From Dyella sp. OK004 (lineage in GTDB: Bacteria; Pseudomonadota; Gammaproteobacteria; Xanthomonadales; Rhodanobacteraceae), in the NCBI RefSeq assembly GCF_900114495.1, contig NZ_FOZI01000002.1, positions 124,001-188,000 on the forward strand: a stretch of 64,000 nucleotides of DNA. The letters are read 5' to 3'. The translations under genes were made by a program, and so were the position numbers. Below are positions 29,472 through 43,572 of the stretch, piece after piece. The notes beneath the pieces were generated by a model that had not been told where the DNA came from, made no database searches, and saw only the letters and a program-made list of their open reading frames with translations. The first letter of the stretch is position 1; every line of letters starts with the position of its first letter.

Positions 29472-29501
29472 GCCAGCCGTCCTACGCGATTCGAATTGGC
29501 G

Positions 29502-29528
29502 AAAAGGCCGGCGAAAGCCGGCCTTTTT
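29502..29528 (+). terminator. Intrinsic terminator of rpsT
   Basis: AAAAGGCCGGC-GAAA-GCCGGCC then TTTTT: eleven-base stem, GNRA tetraloop and U tract, 31 bases after the stop codon. Confidence 0.95.
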
Positions 29529-29634
29529 GTTTTGCTGTGGAAAACCCGGCCAGCGAAAGCTGACTCTGTTATTCAGGTAACCACTGACCAACCAGAATCC
29601 AGAGCAGCACCCATCGCTCCACCGTACTCAAAGC

Positions 29635-31404
29635 TTAAAGGCCTGTACGCCTGACCAAGTGAACTGAGCCAAAGGTCACAACATCAGCGGCACCCTGTAA
29701 CCGAGGCACCTGCTTTTCATCAATGGTCAATACGTAATTGGTACCGGATGCATGGGCAGCAGCCTGATCTCTTAGGTACGGTGACAGGTAGCCCGCCGCA
29801 TCAGGATCCGTGAAATCGAAAACCACATGAGCATCCGTCACGTACGGCACCCAGTGCCCGTAATAGAACGATGCGGGCGTCTGCCCCAACAAGACGGCTT
29901 CACCGGGGAGTGATTTCGCCAGCCATCTCCCCATGGACACGAGATCCGGCGACACACGCCGCTCCTCAGCGAAGCTCCAGGAGCGCCGGATCATCCTGCC
30001 GTCACGCACCACCATGCCAGCAACGACCACAATGATGCATGTCACGATTACCGCTCGGATCGCTAGCCGTAAGGGCTGCTCGTTGCCTTTTGCCAACAAC
30101 GCAGCCACGCAGACAACGAGAATGCCTTGAAACGAGGTCACAAAGTATTCGCTGAGTTTGAATCCACCGTAGTCATAATTGCGAACGACCATAGCCGCTA
30201 GCGCTAAACCGAACGCAATCAGAATGCCTACAAATAGTGGGCGTAGGTTCGACGCATCGATTCGAGCCAATGCGCGCCACGCCACCAATAGAGTCAGAGC
30301 AGCAGCCCCAGCCAACGGCAGACCAGCATACATATAACCAATCTGCCCCGAAGCGGCACCCTGACTAACTTCAAGTGTGGCCTTGTATACGGTAAAAGTC
30401 CCCAGCGCACTCCACGGCACCAGCGCACAAGCCGCGACCACTTCTGCGAGCAGCATGCCGATCTCCCGCAACCCGCCCTTCATCTGTCGCACGCTCAACA
30501 TACCGCACGCTACAGCGAAGAAACGCATAGCTCCCACGAAAACCAGTATCTCCGGATAACCCGACAGAAGGCACCCAATAAAAAGTATGGCTGCGATAAA
30601 TGTAGAACGGGATCGTGGCACGGCACTCAAACCGACATAACCCGTTGCAGCTGCCAGCGTGAGGCTATTTGGAAAATTGGAGTTCATCGCGACGTAAAGC
30701 AGCGTTGGGCACGCCAACACAATAAGCGCTACGATGACGAATCTTCCTTTCGTGCTCGCAATACGCTGCACCGGCATAAACATCAATACAGCCAAGCCAG
30801 CCAAGAGCACTCCCGCCGTCTGCACGGCGTTATAGAAATACATGGGGTCGATGCCCCGTAGCGCGCTCAACCACGCAAGAAACCCCTCCGATGCCGAGCG
30901 CACAACAAAGTAACCCTGAGTAATCTGATAGATCGGGTGCTCAGGGCTGAAGTCCGGCGCCCCGTTGAAGGGGTGGCCGAGCATATGTCTGGCAATGCTG
31001 GTGAAGATCAGCGAATCGGCATTTCGCGTTCCTTCGAACTGAATTGCACCATCAAACAGGATGGGCGCATTCAACAGTGCGGCGATCCCCACGATCACGA
31101 CACCAAGTATCACCAGCTGAGCGCCATGCTCACGAACAAGGATGGAAACGGTCTCACGAACACGACGAGGCGACCACAGCGCCACGAGTGCCACGGCGTA
31201 AGCGAGAAGCAACCAAAGTGCCGCCGGGGCTATGGGAACAACCATCTGTATCGCCCTGCAAACGATAAGAATGATCGAAAGACCGCAAGCAGCAGCCACG
31301 CCCACCGTGCGCAAATTTGGCCCGAAGCCCAGTAGGGCGGCAATGGGCAATCCAATGGCCAATGGCAGCGCCATTCCGGCCAGAAACGCATAGATGAATT
31401 CCAT
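29635..31404 (-). CDS. Polytopic membrane protein of unknown function
   Basis: 589 aa. About 12-13 hydrophobic helices over residues 1-460, then a soluble C-terminal part of about 130 residues (LGQTPASFYYGHWVPYVTD, FDFTDPDAAGYLSPYLRD) that would face the outside. The general plan (long loop after the second helix pair, many helices, soluble tail) resembles GT-C-fold glycosyltransferases, but I recognise no catalytic motif. Several 60-base lines count at 45-58% G+C, lower than neighbouring genes. It follows jetC on the same strand after 85 bases, in the place where jetD would normally lie; it is not a nuclease or Toprim protein. Function left open. Confidence 0.75.
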   Translation of the reverse strand: MEFIYAFLAGMALPLAIGLPIAALLGFGPNLRTVGVAAACGLSIILIVCRAIQMVVPIAPAALWLLLAYAVALVALWSPRRVRETVSILVREHGAQLVILGVVIVGIAALLNAPILFDGAIQFEGTRNADSLIFTSIARHMLGHPFNGAPDFSPEHPIYQITQGYFVVRSASEGFLAWLSALRGIDPMYFYNAVQTAGVLLAGLAVLMFMPVQRIASTKGRFVIVALIVLACPTLLYVAMNSNFPNSLTLAAATGYVGLSAVPRSRSTFIAAILFIGCLLSGYPEILVFVGAMRFFAVACGMLSVRQMKGGLREIGMLLAEVVAACALVPWSALGTFTVYKATLEVSQGAASGQIGYMYAGLPLAGAAALTLLVAWRALARIDASNLRPLFVGILIAFGLALAAMVVRNYDYGGFKLSEYFVTSFQGILVVCVAALLAKGNEQPLRLAIRAVIVTCIIVVVAGMVVRDGRMIRRSWSFAEERRVSPDLVSMGRWLAKSLPGEAVLLGQTPASFYYGHWVPYVTDAHVVFDFTDPDAAGYLSPYLRDQAAAHASGTNYVLTIDEKQVPRLQGAADVVTFGSVHLVRRTGL

Positions 31405-31489
31405 AAACCCCGTTCCGAAAAATCAAGTTATTCCGCAGGTGAGGAATTAGCATAGCGGGAAGTCCACCACTAAACCGCCCAGCTCCCGT

Positions 31490-34400
31490 CTATGACTTAC
31501 GTGCAGGTTCCGGTAACTCGAGCTTCTGCTTCACCTCGTCGTACTCAATCAGCAATACGCCCGAATCATGGCGGCCGTTGATATCCACGAAGCACGCCCC
31601 GCCAATGAACGGCTCCAGCGTCATCACTGATTTCAACGGTGTCGCCACCACCATCTGGAAGCCGAAGTTCTCAAAGATATTCATCGCCAGCGCGGTGAAT
31701 TCGTTATCGGCCTTGTCAAAGGCCTCGTCGAGCACCACCGGCGCATAACGCGGCAAATGGCCATCTTCGCCGCCGAGCTGGTAGCGCAAGGCGGCGGCAA
31801 GGCAGGTGGTCGCCAGCTTCTGGCGTTGGCCGCCCGACTTGCCAGCACCGCTGCGATACACCTCTACCTGTCGGCGCGTATCCACCTCCACTTCCACGCC
31901 GACAAACTCCACGTGCTGGCGCACGTCCAGCACCTGCTCGCGCCAGCGGCGCTGCTCCGGGTCCTGTGCGCCGAGGCGCGCCACCAGTTGGCGCAGCACG
32001 GCGAACCGCACCTCCGCACGTTCGCGATCTTCCGTCTGGTTCTGCATCAGCACATCGCGTAGCTGGCCCTGGAAATCGCGCACCTCCTGCAAGCCACGAT
32101 CCGTCATCTCAATCTGCAGCAGTGTGCCCCGATTGAAGGGCACACGCTCCAGGCTCTCGTTAACCTCTTCCATGCGCTGACCGATCGATTTGCGCGCTTC
32201 GGTCATATGCTTCTGAAGTACCAGCAGATCCTGTTTGCTCTGGTTCTGCAGCAACTCGAAGAAGCGCGCCTCGTGTTTGGGCAGGCCATCCAGCTCCAGG
32301 CGTCGCAGGCGGGCCATGAAGCCTTCGGCAGCTTCAAGGGTCGGCGTGAAATCCGCGCCATCCTGTGGCCAGCGGCGGCAGAAAGCGTGGAAGCACTCCT
32401 CTATCGCCTGCACCCATTGATGGTCCTGCGCTGCCTGCCCATTGAGCACATCGTGCAGCGCGCGTTCGAGTGTGCGGAATTGACTGTCGATATTGTCCAG
32501 GGAGAGAGCAGGCTGCGACGGCAGCCGTGCCTCCAAGCCTTCTGATTGCACCGGTGTGAGCGCCGCCATTCCCGCTCTTGCCGCACAAGCCTCACGCTGT
32601 GACGCAAGGCCGCGGTGCTCGCGCCCCGCAGCAATACGCTCCGCAGCGACATCTTCATAGGACTTCGCCGAACGCTGACGCTGGCCGCGTTCCGATTCAA
32701 TCTGTTGGGCCAGTGCCTGCAGATTGGCATCGCCCTCGCCTAACTGAAGTAGCTGGGTCTCGATATCGCCCAGACGCTGCAGCTTGGGCGCCACATCGAT
32801 TTCTTCCCATTCCACGCCCAGCAATGCGGCAGCGGCCAGGCGACGATCGCCTTCCTGGTCGCGCTGCTGCTTGAGTGCAGTCAATGCGTCGCCGCTACGC
32901 GCAATCGCCTGAGCCAGCTCGCCACCTTCTTTCTCGAACAACACCAGCTTGTCGCGATTGTCGAAACCGAGCACCCAGTGCCGACGGTCATCCACCCCGC
33001 GCCGATCGTCCTTCTCATAGCGATCGCCGGGATGCTTGACCTGGCCCTCTCGCGTGATCGCGCGATCAGCCTGACGCAAGGCCGCGGCCGTATCCACGCA
33101 GGCATAGTCGAAACGGCGCGCCAGTTCGGCCTGGAGCCATGTTTGATGCGCGTGATCGCGACTATCCAGCCGATGCACCAGCGAACGCGATTCGGGTTTG
33201 CGTTGGCCGAAGTTCTCCACGCGATTCACGCGGTAGTACACCAGCTTGCCACCCAGGTGGGTCTTGTTGACCCACGCAGCGACCTCGCTGTACTGGCGCT
33301 CATCCACCAGCAACGACAAGGCGAAACCATGCAGCACGCGCTCGATGGCGCCGCGCCAGGCAGGATGCTCATCCTTGACCTGAAGCAGCTCGCCCACGAA
33401 AGGCAAAACATTCTCCGACCAACCCAGCTCCTGACACAGACGCGCACGCATGGCCTGGATTGGCGCCGGGATATTGGATGGATGACGCTTGAGTGCATCA
33501 ATCTCTGCTCGCACCGTCGCGAAGCGCTGTGCTGCCACACCGCCGTCGCGCTTGAGCGCATCCATTTTTTCTTCGAGTGCCGAGGCTTGTCCACGCACAC
33601 CGTCGACAAGCTCCCGCGCCTGCCCTGCCAGCTCGGCAAAGCCGCGCGCACTTGAAGGGAGCGTCCAGCCCAACTCCTGGCAAGCAGCTTCGATCTTGCC
33701 CCGTCGTCGCAGACGCTCGTCGCGCTCGCGCACCATTTGCTCGCGGTCACGCTCCAACTGATCGATCGCGCCACCACCCTGCTCACGCCGGCGCCGCTCC
33801 AGATCAGCCAGGTGCTGGTCGTGGTTGTCCAGCAACGCCTTGCGCTGCACCAGCTCACCTTCCAGCGCCTGCTGCTGCACCTGCAGCTCGGCCAGACGCC
33901 CGTCCAGCAACATAAGCCGGCGTTGCTCCCGAAACAGATCGACACCCTGCTGTTGCTCGCGCAGGGCGCTGGTCTCGCGGCGCAGATCCATCAGCTCGTC
34001 ATAGGCCTGACGCGCCGGCGCGAGAACGTTGACCTGTTCGCGGGCCACTACCACGGCTTTGTGAGCCGCATCGAGCTCGCCAAAATCGCCCACCAGTCGA
34101 TCCGCTGCGGCGAATGTCTCCGGCTCGTCCAGCATGAAGCTGCGCAGAAAGTGATTGAGGTCGCCCAAGTTCTTCGCGGACTGCGTCTTGTGCAGCAGCT
34201 TCAGCGCCATCTCGTTCTGGATGCCGAGCAGGCGTCGGAAACGCTCCGCGTAACCGGCAAACGCGTCGAAGTGATGTACCTCATCGCCTAGCCGCGTCTT
34301 GAGCCGGCGCAGGTCGAGATCGAAACCGTCCATATCCTTGGCGATATCGAAGGCGCGCTCAGCCACCATGTAATGCTTGCGCACATCGGCGGCGGCCGAG

Positions 34401-35137
34401 CCATTGCCGCTGATCCAGAACAGGCGAATCAAGGTGACCGTGGCGCCGAGCGCATTGCGGTATTCCTGCGCCAGTGCGGACCAGGTCGTGCCTTTACGCA
34501 GGTATTGCGTGGCAATTTCGCCGGAGTCGCTATCGTGCTGATCAGCCCACGCGCCACGCACATAGGAAGCCAGGCTGCGGTCGCGGCCACTGCGATCGGC
34601 TTCGCGCGCCGCTGCATTGAAATCCACCAGGCTGGGTGGCACCAACAACGCTGACATGGCATCGAGCAATGTGGACTTGCCGGAACCAGAGCGACCCACA
34701 AACAGGAAGCCCCGCTTGGCGATGGGGATATCGACCAGACCGCTGAACGTACCCCAGTTGAAAACCTGCAGGCGACGCATGCGGAACTGCTCGTCCCTGG
34801 GATCGGGCAGATCGGAAAGGAACAACGAGGGAGTTGCCGCTTGAACGGCCTTGGCTGGCTTGGCGCGCTTCAGCGGCGCAGACGTTTCAGTGGGAGCGGC
34901 AGTTACAGCCGTGGATGCCGCTATTACGGGAGCCTCTGCGTTGGTAGAAACCTTCGTTTTGGCCGGCCTGGATGCTTTCTCTGAGCCAACAACCTGCCCG
35001 CTTTTCTTCGTAACGTCCGCGGGCTTCGCTGACTTGAGCGGCTTCGCAGCTTTGCCAGATGCCTTGGCTTCCACCGGCGCAGCCTTGTTACCTGCACTCT
35101 TCGCCGACTTCTTTGCAGCCTTGCTCTTAACGCTCAT
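31490..35137 (-). CDS. jetC: Wadjet/Mks SMC-like ATPase JetC (MksB) with Lys-rich N-terminal extension
   Basis: Condensin-like motor, 1,215 aa. Head N part with Walker A GRSGSGKS (148-155); coiled coils about 390-560 and 740-980; hinge about 590-720 ([24 protein letters not shown] type). Head C part with signature SGGQRQKL and Walker [14 protein letters not shown]. In type I Wadjet this protein, with JetA and JetB, extrudes DNA loops, and JetD then cuts small circles (family knowledge). Residues 1-100 are an unusual extension rich in Lys, Ala and Pro (19 Lys in the first 97), like histone H1 tails; the family-like part begins near residue 105. It overlaps jetB by 11 bases, with GAGGAG upstream. 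No jetD follows. Confidence 0.93.
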   Translation of the reverse strand: MSVKSKAAKKSAKSAGNKAAPVEAKASGKAAKPLKSAKPADVTKKSGQVVGSEKASRPAKTKVSTNAEAPVIAASTAVTAAPTETSAPLKRAKPAKAVQAATPSLFLSDLPDPRDEQFRMRRLQVFNWGTFSGLVDIPIAKRGFLFVGRSGSGKSTLLDAMSALLVPPSLVDFNAAAREADRSGRDRSLASYVRGAWADQHDSDSGEIATQYLRKGTTWSALAQEYRNALGATVTLIRLFWISGNGSAAADVRKHYMVAERAFDIAKDMDGFDLDLRRLKTRLGDEVHHFDAFAGYAERFRRLLGIQNEMALKLLHKTQSAKNLGDLNHFLRSFMLDEPETFAAADRLVGDFGELDAAHKAVVVAREQVNVLAPARQAYDELMDLRRETSALREQQQGVDLFREQRRLMLLDGRLAELQVQQQALEGELVQRKALLDNHDQHLADLERRRREQGGGAIDQLERDREQMVRERDERLRRRGKIEAACQELGWTLPSSARGFAELAGQARELVDGVRGQASALEEKMDALKRDGGVAAQRFATVRAEIDALKRHPSNIPAPIQAMRARLCQELGWSENVLPFVGELLQVKDEHPAWRGAIERVLHGFALSLLVDERQYSEVAAWVNKTHLGGKLVYYRVNRVENFGQRKPESRSLVHRLDSRDHAHQTWLQAELARRFDYACVDTAAALRQADRAITREGQVKHPGDRYEKDDRRGVDDRRHWVLGFDNRDKLVLFEKEGGELAQAIARSGDALTALKQQRDQEGDRRLAAAALLGVEWEEIDVAPKLQRLGDIETQLLQLGEGDANLQALAQQIESERGQRQRSAKSYEDVAAERIAAGREHRGLASQREACAARAGMAALTPVQSEGLEARLPSQPALSLDNIDSQFRTLERALHDVLNGQAAQDHQWVQAIEECFHAFCRRWPQDGADFTPTLEAAEGFMARLRRLELDGLPKHEARFFELLQNQSKQDLLVLQKHMTEARKSIGQRMEEVNESLERVPFNRGTLLQIEMTDRGLQEVRDFQGQLRDVLMQNQTEDRERAEVRFAVLRQLVARLGAQDPEQRRWREQVLDVRQHVEFVGVEVEVDTRRQVEVYRSGAGKSGGQRQKLATTCLAAALRYQLGGEDGHLPRYAPVVLDEAFDKADNEFTALAMNIFENFGFQMVVATPLKSVMTLEPFIGGACFVDINGRHDSGVLLIEYDEVKQKLELPEPARKS

Positions 35138-35801
35138 CCACGCACTCCTCGACCACCGCCTCCGCGCCGCGAAGTTCGCGATAGACCTGCGTCAAGGCCT
35201 GCACGTCTTCCGCCGAAAACAGCAGTTTCAAGGTAGGTGAAACCTCGAAACGGTCTTCGCTGCCGCGCAGGCGATCCAGCACGTGGTTGTCTTTCATCTT
35301 GCCGATCGCGGCCGATACACGCTTGGCGAAACCGGCGCGGTCGGTCGACAGGTTCTTTTCGTAGACGGAAAGCGCATCCACCAGAGCACCCTCTTCGACT
35401 ACGGCACGCAGCCCGTGTGCTTCGGCTTCGACAAGTTGCTGGCGCAAATGAAGCAGGAGCACCGTGTCGATAAAGGTCAAGGCAGAGGAACGCAGCAGTA
35501 CCGGCGTATCCAGCTCACCGGTATCGGCTTGGCGCGCAAAAGCCACGCCGGCCTCGCGATCCACTACCAGTTCCAGGAAAAGCTCGCACAACTGCGAACG
35601 CAGTGTCGTTTCATAGCGAAGCAACGCGGGCCACAACAAACCGTGGCGCCCCATGTCCACGCTAGGGCCAGCCAGCAGCTGGCACAGCACACGGCGCGCC
35701 TCCAGCGGCAACACGCCGGTATCTCCTTCGAACAAACCCTTTGCGCCTGTGGGCGCAGATTCGTGAGGGGCGCCGAGTGTCTCGGTCTCAAGCAAGTTCA
35801 T
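35127..35801 (-). CDS. jetB: Wadjet JetB (MksE, DUF4194)
   Basis: Small winged-helix kite subunit of the JetABC condensin; bridges the JetA kleisin. 224 aa from ATG 35801; longer starts upstream would run into jetA with no similarity. Recognised by its position and DUF4194-like body: [17 protein letters not shown], a long helix-rich centre, [20 protein letters not shown], then a basic segment before [18 protein letters not shown]. Overlaps jetA by 14 bases and jetC by 11 bases, so translation is coupled and equal dosage is likely. Confidence 0.9.
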   Translation of the reverse strand: MNLLETETLGAPHESAPTGAKGLFEGDTGVLPLEARRVLCQLLAGPSVDMGRHGLLWPALLRYETTLRSQLCELFLELVVDREAGVAFARQADTGELDTPVLLRSSALTFIDTVLLLHLRQQLVEAEAHGLRAVVEEGALVDALSVYEKNLSTDRAGFAKRVSAAIGKMKDNHVLDRLRGSEDRFEVSPTLKLLFSAEDVQALTQVYRELRGAEAVVEECVDER

Positions 35802-37257
35802 CGCGCTTCTCTTTGAGGAACCATACGAGGGGAATACGGGCATGGCGCCATTGGCCATCGCTGCCCTGCCACGCGACTTCTTCCAGCTCGCCTTCGGCGA
35901 CCACGCCGTGACGCGTCGCGAGCGACAGGAAGCCGATGATGCTGCCCAGGCCCTGCTCGGCCGGACGCTGCGTCAGCACTTCGCGAATGGAGAGCTGATC
36001 GTATGTCTGCAGCAGCTCGTGGATATCGCGGCGGAGGCCGCGGAAATTGATCTCGGACTGCGCCACCAGCTCACCTACGCTGTCCAGCGAAATGGCGGCG
36101 CCGCCGCTCAGATCGATGCGTCCGTCCACGCAAGTATGGCGCGGGTCATGCAATCGCCATTGTGACAGCGAGCGTAAGCGGGAACTGGTGAGAGGCAATA
36201 CAAACGGGGTGCGTTGATGGGCGCTCACTTCGTCGCGCAGCTGAAGCGCCTCCGCCTGCGCCTGTTTCAGTAGCTGATTGAGGCGCCGCTGCTCCAGATA
36301 GCCACGGCTCTGCACGAAGCCGCGCAAGCTGCGGGCAAAGTGCTGCATGACGTCGTGTACCTGGCTGCCGCGCTCCAGCATGACGCTGGTGAAGCCACGC
36401 AACAGCCGACGCTCCTCACGTTGCAGGCGGCGGGCAAAGCCGCGCGACAGCACCGTCTCCATGGCCGTATCGAACTGATGGCTCTGCTCCATATTGTTGA
36501 GCAGCTTCCAGAACGCTTGAAAGCTTCGCCCCGCCTCGCTTTCAGCGATCACATCCACGCCACCGAACAAGCGGTCGAGCAGTTCGCCACGATGGCCTTC
36601 GTCGTCGATGATGCGTTCGCGGAAATCGCGATTGAGGCGCTCAAAATCGTCGCGCACTCGGCGGAAATCCTCCGCAAGATCGTCGGCCAGCTGGATGATC
36701 TCGCGCGTGCGCTCCAGCGCCCGGTGTCCACCAAGGGCATCCACTTTGCCGCTCTTGACGCGTTCGATCTCTGCATCCAGGCGGTCGCGTTCTGCCTGCA
36801 GCACGTCCAGGCGCGCCGCGGGATCGGATTCAGTCTGCTCGGCCAGGTGCACCAGTTGCTGGATCACCAGCGACAGGCGGCTTTCCGTCGCCGCATAGCG
36901 TGGCGTAGTCAGGCCGGCGATAAAACGCACCGCTTGCGCAGCCTGCGCCGACAGCTCGTACTCTTCCTCGCTGGCACCTTCGGGGAGCCGGCGCTCAAGG
37001 AAACCTTGCGAGAGCCAGTGCGCCACATAGGCAGGCGCCGTGCGCGGCAGCTCGCGCGGGAGATCGGACGCGTTGATCGCATCCAGATGGTCCTGCAGGC
37101 GTTCGTGCAGAACGGAGGCGGGAAGCCGCCGCTCGCCATCTTGCAGCAGCGTCTGCAGCAAGCCGATCAGTTCAGGGGCATGGTCGGCGGCCAGCAGCCG
37201 CCACAGGGCTTGATCGCGCAGCTGACGGTAGCCGGCAACGCGTGCTTGCAGCTTCAT
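35788..37257 (-). CDS. jetA: Wadjet JetA (MksF, DUF3375), kleisin-like subunit
   Basis: Kleisin-like subunit that closes the JetC ring. 489 aa from ATG 37257 with AGGAG upstream; the longer frame overlaps obgE and is not family-like. N-terminal winged-helix part ([20 protein letters not shown]), central coiled coil (about 180-310) with [20 protein letters not shown], and a conserved DUF3375 segment [18 protein letters not shown]-terminal winged-helix region ([23 protein letters not shown]). First gene of jetABC, 52 bases after the obgE stop on the same strand; no clear promoter lies in that gap, so read-through from obgE is possible. Confidence 0.92.
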   Translation of the reverse strand: MKLQARVAGYRQLRDQALWRLLAADHAPELIGLLQTLLQDGERRLPASVLHERLQDHLDAINASDLPRELPRTAPAYVAHWLSQGFLERRLPEGASEEEYELSAQAAQAVRFIAGLTTPRYAATESRLSLVIQQLVHLAEQTESDPAARLDVLQAERDRLDAEIERVKSGKVDALGGHRALERTREIIQLADDLAEDFRRVRDDFERLNRDFRERIIDDEGHRGELLDRLFGGVDVIAESEAGRSFQAFWKLLNNMEQSHQFDTAMETVLSRGFARRLQREERRLLRGFTSVMLERGSQVHDVMQHFARSLRGFVQSRGYLEQRRLNQLLKQAQAEALQLRDEVSAHQRTPFVLPLTSSRLRSLSQWRLHDPRHTCVDGRIDLSGGAAISLDSVGELVAQSEINFRGLRRDIHELLQTYDQLSIREVLTQRPAEQGLGSIIGFLSLATRHGVVAEGELEEVAWQGSDGQWRHARIPLVWFLKEKRDELA

Positions 37258-37309
37258 GCGTGGGTGATGCTCCTGCGATACGGGAAAGAAGGAACGGCGT
37301 ACCGCGAAC

Positions 37310-38753
<1,444 letters not shown>

Positions 38754-38778
38754 GACTGATTACTCCAGAATTGGCGGA

Positions 38779-39093
38779 TCAGGCGTTGATGCCCGTGATC
38801 TCGATTTCGGTGAAGTGCTGACGATGTCCCTGCTGCTTCTTGTGGTGCTTGCGGCGGCGGAACTTGATGATGCGGACTTTATCGGCGCGGCCGTGCTTGC
38901 GCACGGTGGCGCTGACGGTGGCGCCTGCCACGGTCGGGGCACCGACGGTGATGGTCTCGCCGGCGCCGACCAGCAGCACCTGGTCGAAATTCACAGCGGC
39001 GCCTTCTTCGGCGTTCAGCAGCTCCACGCGCAGGACATCGCCCTGCTGGACGCGGTACTGCTTGCCACCGGTCTTGATGACTGCATAACTCAT
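38779..39093 (-). CDS. rplU: 50S ribosomal protein L21
   Basis: 104 aa, standard length; binds 23S r[22 protein letters not shown] at the N-terminus, and [16 protein letters not shown] near the end. AAGGGA seven bases before the ATG. First gene of rplU-rpmA, transcribed from the promoter at 39162-39191, with a leader of about 60 bases. Confidence 0.98.
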   Translation of the reverse strand: MSYAVIKTGGKQYRVQQGDVLRVELLNAEEGAAVNFDQVLLVGAGETITVGAPTVAGATVSATVRKHGRADKVRIIKFRRRKHHKKQQGHRQHFTEIEITGINA

Positions 39094-39161
39094 GGGAATA
39101 TCCCTTCTGTCGTTATTCTCTTGGGTTTCGCTCTGACCCCTTCCGGGGCGGCGAACTCGGA

Positions 39162-39191
39162 ATTATAGCGAGCCGCCGCGCCACTGGTCAA
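39162..39191 (-). promoter_or_regulatory. Sigma-70 promoter of rplU-rpmA
   Basis: Minus strand TTGACC (39191-39186), 18-base spacer, TATAAT (39167-39162). The perfect -10 fits a strongly expressed ribosomal operon. Confidence 0.85.
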
Positions 39192-39209
39192 TTCCTAACC
39201 ACCCCTCAC

Positions 39210-39962
39210 TCAGGACGAGGTGGCCGGCTTGGCTGGCGCTGGGGCGGCAGGCTTCGACTTGCTGTCAGCCTGCGGCTTCGCGGCAGGGGTCTTAGCTGGC
39301 GCCTTCTTGCCCTTGGTCGCGCTCTTGGCTGGCGTTTTGGATTTGGCCTTGGTGTGTGTGGCCGCCTTCTTTACCGCCGGCTTGGCAGCTGGCGCGGCGT
39401 CCTGGGCCTCGTCCTCATCATCACCCCCGGCTGCTGCTCCGGTAGCCAGACCGGCAGCCGAGGTGCCACCGGCGATGGCCGGCCCGGCCTTATTGGTGGC
39501 CGGGCAACGTCCGTTGGCGTCCAGGCTACCCTTCTGTTTCAGCTCGGCGATAAGCTGGTCGCTGCGCTCCTTGCTCCACTGCAGGCCGGCCTGGTTGGCC
39601 TCGCCCATGGTGGTGGGCATCTCGGTGATCACTTTCTGGCCCAGTGGGGAGCGATAGAACTTCAGCATCCCCTCGATCTCATCGGCACTGAAATGGCGCT
39701 GGTAGATCGGCACCAGGCGACCGATGAACTGCTGGGTGCCATTGGCGTCGATGTAGTTCTGCCAGTAATTGGCCGGCACACAGGGCAACGACTGCTGCAT
39801 CACCCCGACAGCCTGGCTGTTCATCTGGCTGAGCATCTTGCCCACCCCGACCACTTCCATCAGCTGGCGCACCTGCTCTTCGCTGGGCTGGGTGGCGGCC
39901 GTCGCCGGGCCCACACACAGCGCCAGTGCCAGGACGGCCCCCCATCCTTTCCACTTGTGCAT
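39210..39962 (-). CDS. DUF2059 exported protein with Lys/Ala/Pro-rich C-terminal tail
   Basis: 250 aa. Signal peptide about 1-22 (WGAVLALALCVGPATAA). DUF2059 region about 60-135 (RHFSADEIEGMLKFYRSPLGQKVITEMP), a fold seen in many exported proteobacterial proteins of unknown role. Two cysteines (LPCVP, GRCPAT) could pair. Residues about 155-250 are low complexity: an acidic patch (GGDDEDEAQD) followed by repeated KPA/AKS/KTPA units, about 20 lysines, which could contact peptidoglycan, LPS or DNA. Ends 117 bases before the rplU start. Divergent from uvrA. Function unknown. Confidence 0.8.
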   Translation of the reverse strand: MHKWKGWGAVLALALCVGPATAATQPSEEQVRQLMEVVGVGKMLSQMNSQAVGVMQQSLPCVPANYWQNYIDANGTQQFIGRLVPIYQRHFSADEIEGMLKFYRSPLGQKVITEMPTTMGEANQAGLQWSKERSDQLIAELKQKGSLDANGRCPATNKAGPAIAGGTSAAGLATGAAAGGDDEDEAQDAAPAAKPAVKKAATHTKAKSKTPAKSATKGKKAPAKTPAAKPQADSKSKPAAPAPAKPATSS

Positions 39963-40075
39963 TCGTTGTGTCTCTCGCTGGATCGGCCGAAAACGGCCAA
40001 AACGGGTATTTAGCCAAACTGCCTGTTAACACTTTGATGCCCCATCGCTCCGAGTTTTCCATAGGGCCAGGCAAT

Positions 40076-40101
40076 AACTAACCTGATTAGTTTGGTATAG
40101 T
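40076..40101 (+). promoter_or_regulatory. uvrA promoter region with inverted repeat over the -35
   Basis: Perfect inverted repeat AACTAA-N5-TTAGTT (40076-40092), four bases upstream of a -10 hexamer TATAGT (40096-40101). The repeat sits where the -35 would be, so a repressor site is plausible. It does not match the LexA boxes I know. Confidence 0.45.
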
Positions 40102-40128
40102 GCAGTTTTTCCCAAATCCCCCGGCGTC

Positions 40129-43016
<2,888 letters not shown>

Positions 43017-43020
<4 letters not shown>

Positions 43021-43520
43021 GTTCCAGCACCACCGATACACCCGCTGCTCCGGGCCGCCACAAGGCGGCCGGTGCGGAGCAAGTCACGCCGGTTTCCGCG
43101 CCAACACCGGCAGCGGAAATCCATCCGCTGTTCGTCGCCTCCATCGGTGTGCGCTGGCGCGATCTCGACGCGTTCAATCACGTCAACAACTCGAACTACC
43201 TCACTTATCTGGAAGAGGCCCGTCTGCAGTGGCTCAGGCATGTGCCAGGCCCCTGGTTCGACGAGCAGTCAATGCCGGTGCTGGCGGCCAGCGACATCAA
43301 CTACCGCATGCCGATCGAATGGCCAGCGCAGTTGCACGTTGAACTCAGTTGCGAACGCCTGGGCAACAGCTCGATCACCATCGGCCATCGGATCGTCGAC
43401 GCCGAACAACCCGAGCGCCTTTACAGCGACGGTCGCGTGGTGATGGTGTGGATGAATCCGGCCACGGGCAAACCAGTGCCGCTGCCGCAGGCTATCCGCG
43501 ACGCCGTCGAGGCTGCCTGA
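43017..43520 (+). CDS. Acyl-CoA thioesterase of the hotdog (4HBT) family
   Basis: 167 aa. Hydrolyses an acyl-CoA thioester; substrate unknown. The hotdog core begins at about residue 38 with the catalytic region [20 protein letters not shown] (Asp and His-Asn as in FcbC/YbgC relatives), then an edge helix EEARLQWL and the strands around [11 protein letters not shown]. The first 35 residues are Ser/Thr/Ala/Pro rich and not part of the domain. ATG overlaps the uvrA stop (ATGA), so translation is coupled, a pairing with no obvious functional logic. Confidence 0.88.
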
Positions 43521-43572
43521 TTCCGGCCGCTGCATCAGGCGAGCCAACGCGTACGCAAGGAGACTGGAATCC

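Noticed and set aside
29635-31404. Possible JetD
   Set aside because: The protein is a multi-helix membrane protein without Toprim or DUF3322-like sequence.
40076-40092. LexA box upstream of uvrA
   Set aside because: The repeat does not fit CTGT-N8-ACAG or the xanthomonad TTAG-N6-TACTA motif, so it is listed only as an unidentified repeat.
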